Source of the DNA: Hermatobates lingyangjiaoensis | Lineage: Eukaryota; Arthropoda; Insecta; Hemiptera; Hermatobatidae | Length of the DNA: 64,000 nt | NCBI GenBank assembly: GCA_026182355.1 | Contig: JAPFBL010000533.1 | Span: forward strand, 62,001 to 126,000 | Direction of reading: 5' to 3' | In this document: positions 63,622 through 64,000 of the stretch, in pieces | Layout of the letters: the number at the start of each line of letters is the position of its first letter | Numbering within the stretch: the stretch's first letter is position 1 | Notes under the pieces: generated by a model | The model's database searches: none | Seen by the model: the letters and a program-made list of their open reading frames with translations, nothing else | What the model was told of the DNA's origin: nothing | Position numbers and translations under genes: made by a program

Positions 63622-63960
63622 AACCATTCATACCCTCTCTCCTTTGCTAGTTCTTGCACTTCCAGCAATTGTGTTTATCGTCTGGACTGCACACAATGTG
63701 ACTCATTCTACGTGGGCCTGACTTCCACGTCACTTAGCCTCCGTATGAATGGTCACAGGTCATCCGTTGGTCAACGCAAGCAGCTGCCTGTTGCCACCCA
63801 CGCCAATCTCCATAACCTTCCCTTCAACGATTGCTTCAGGGTTAAAATATTAAGAAAACTCTCAAATGATGACACCCAGACCACTCTAAGGGCTTCTGAG
63901 GAAGCCTTCATTTGGTTATTAAGTGCAAGAAATTCCCCTGGTCTAAATTTAATCAGATGA
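63622..63960 (+). pseudogene. PLE GIY-YIG fragment fused to (TA)n, family I
   Basis: From 63622 the sequence is almost identical to 34725 onward and encodes NHSYPLSFASSCTSSNCVYR, CDSFYVGLTST, LSLRMNGHR and RASEEAFIWLL, with a stop at 63958-63960. It differs by GLY to SER in LLGARN/LLSARN. The 5' junction is a TA tract (63604-63621), so the copy is truncated within the linker just before the first GIY-YIG strand. The window ends in its 3' UTR. Confidence 0.88.
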
Positions 63961-64000
63961 TTTTTTATTTTATTTTTATTTATTTATTCATTTATTTATT

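Overview
This is an AT-rich, intron-era eukaryotic (metazoan) intergenic window with no recognisable host gene, rRNA, tRNA gene or CRISPR. Almost everything identifiable is transposon-derived or satellite DNA. Perfect (TTAGG)5 at the end of a SINE copy (13236-13261), tRNA-headed SINEs, abundant (TA)n and Penelope-like elements (PLEs) with GIY-YIG endonuclease fit an arthropod genome; the exact lineage is not established from the sequence.

The dominant content is PLEs. Two kinds are visible: coding fragments (reverse transcriptase with YVDD plus GIY-YIG at 24485-26181; RT/GIY-YIG on both arms of a 2.9-kb palindrome at 49437-52293; GIY-YIG C-termini at 2327-3810, 11639-11894, 31233-32040, 34545-35063 and 63622-63960) and many short non-coding copies. 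Nearly all carry a minimal type-I hammerhead ribozyme (HHR): CUGANGA, stem II, GAAA, a 1-2 bp stem III, an NUH cleavage site, and a short stem I that pairs across the motif. At least eleven sequence families of HHR can be told apart (called A-L here). One coding family has UUGAAAA in place of CUGANGA, which keeps the 3-8 pair as U-A; another has UUGAAGA.

Most PLE copies are head-to-head inverted pairs: the 3' ends (with the HHR) face outward and abut (TA)n, and the 5'-truncated ends meet in the centre. Arms of one palindrome are nearly identical while different palindromes are unrelated in sequence, so each looks like a single event.

Layout: 1-13 kb PLE palindromes (families C, E, A, H, K, L, F); 13-20 kb SINEs, a LINE-tail-like repeat, a pogo-like MITE; 21-23 kb SINE plus a 75-bp minisatellite that encodes a repeated LINE-type zinc-knuckle; 24-26 kb the best RT copy; 27-30.6 kb a 27-bp minisatellite; 31-32 kb a GIY-YIG pseudogene split by a SINE with a 13-bp target-site duplication; 32-39 kb more PLE copies and a short 27-bp tandem array; 40-41.3 kb a 55-bp minisatellite; 43.3-44.9 kb a GC-rich tandem array; 45 kb a TIR MITE; 46-52 kb PLEs and the RT palindrome; 53.4-54.4 kb a polypurine array; 55-59 kb PLEs; 59-61.4 kb a LINE-like repeat and a SINE; 62.6-64 kb PLEs, ending inside a GIY-YIG copy. 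Long open frames in the minisatellites are by-products of repeat period, not evidence of genes.
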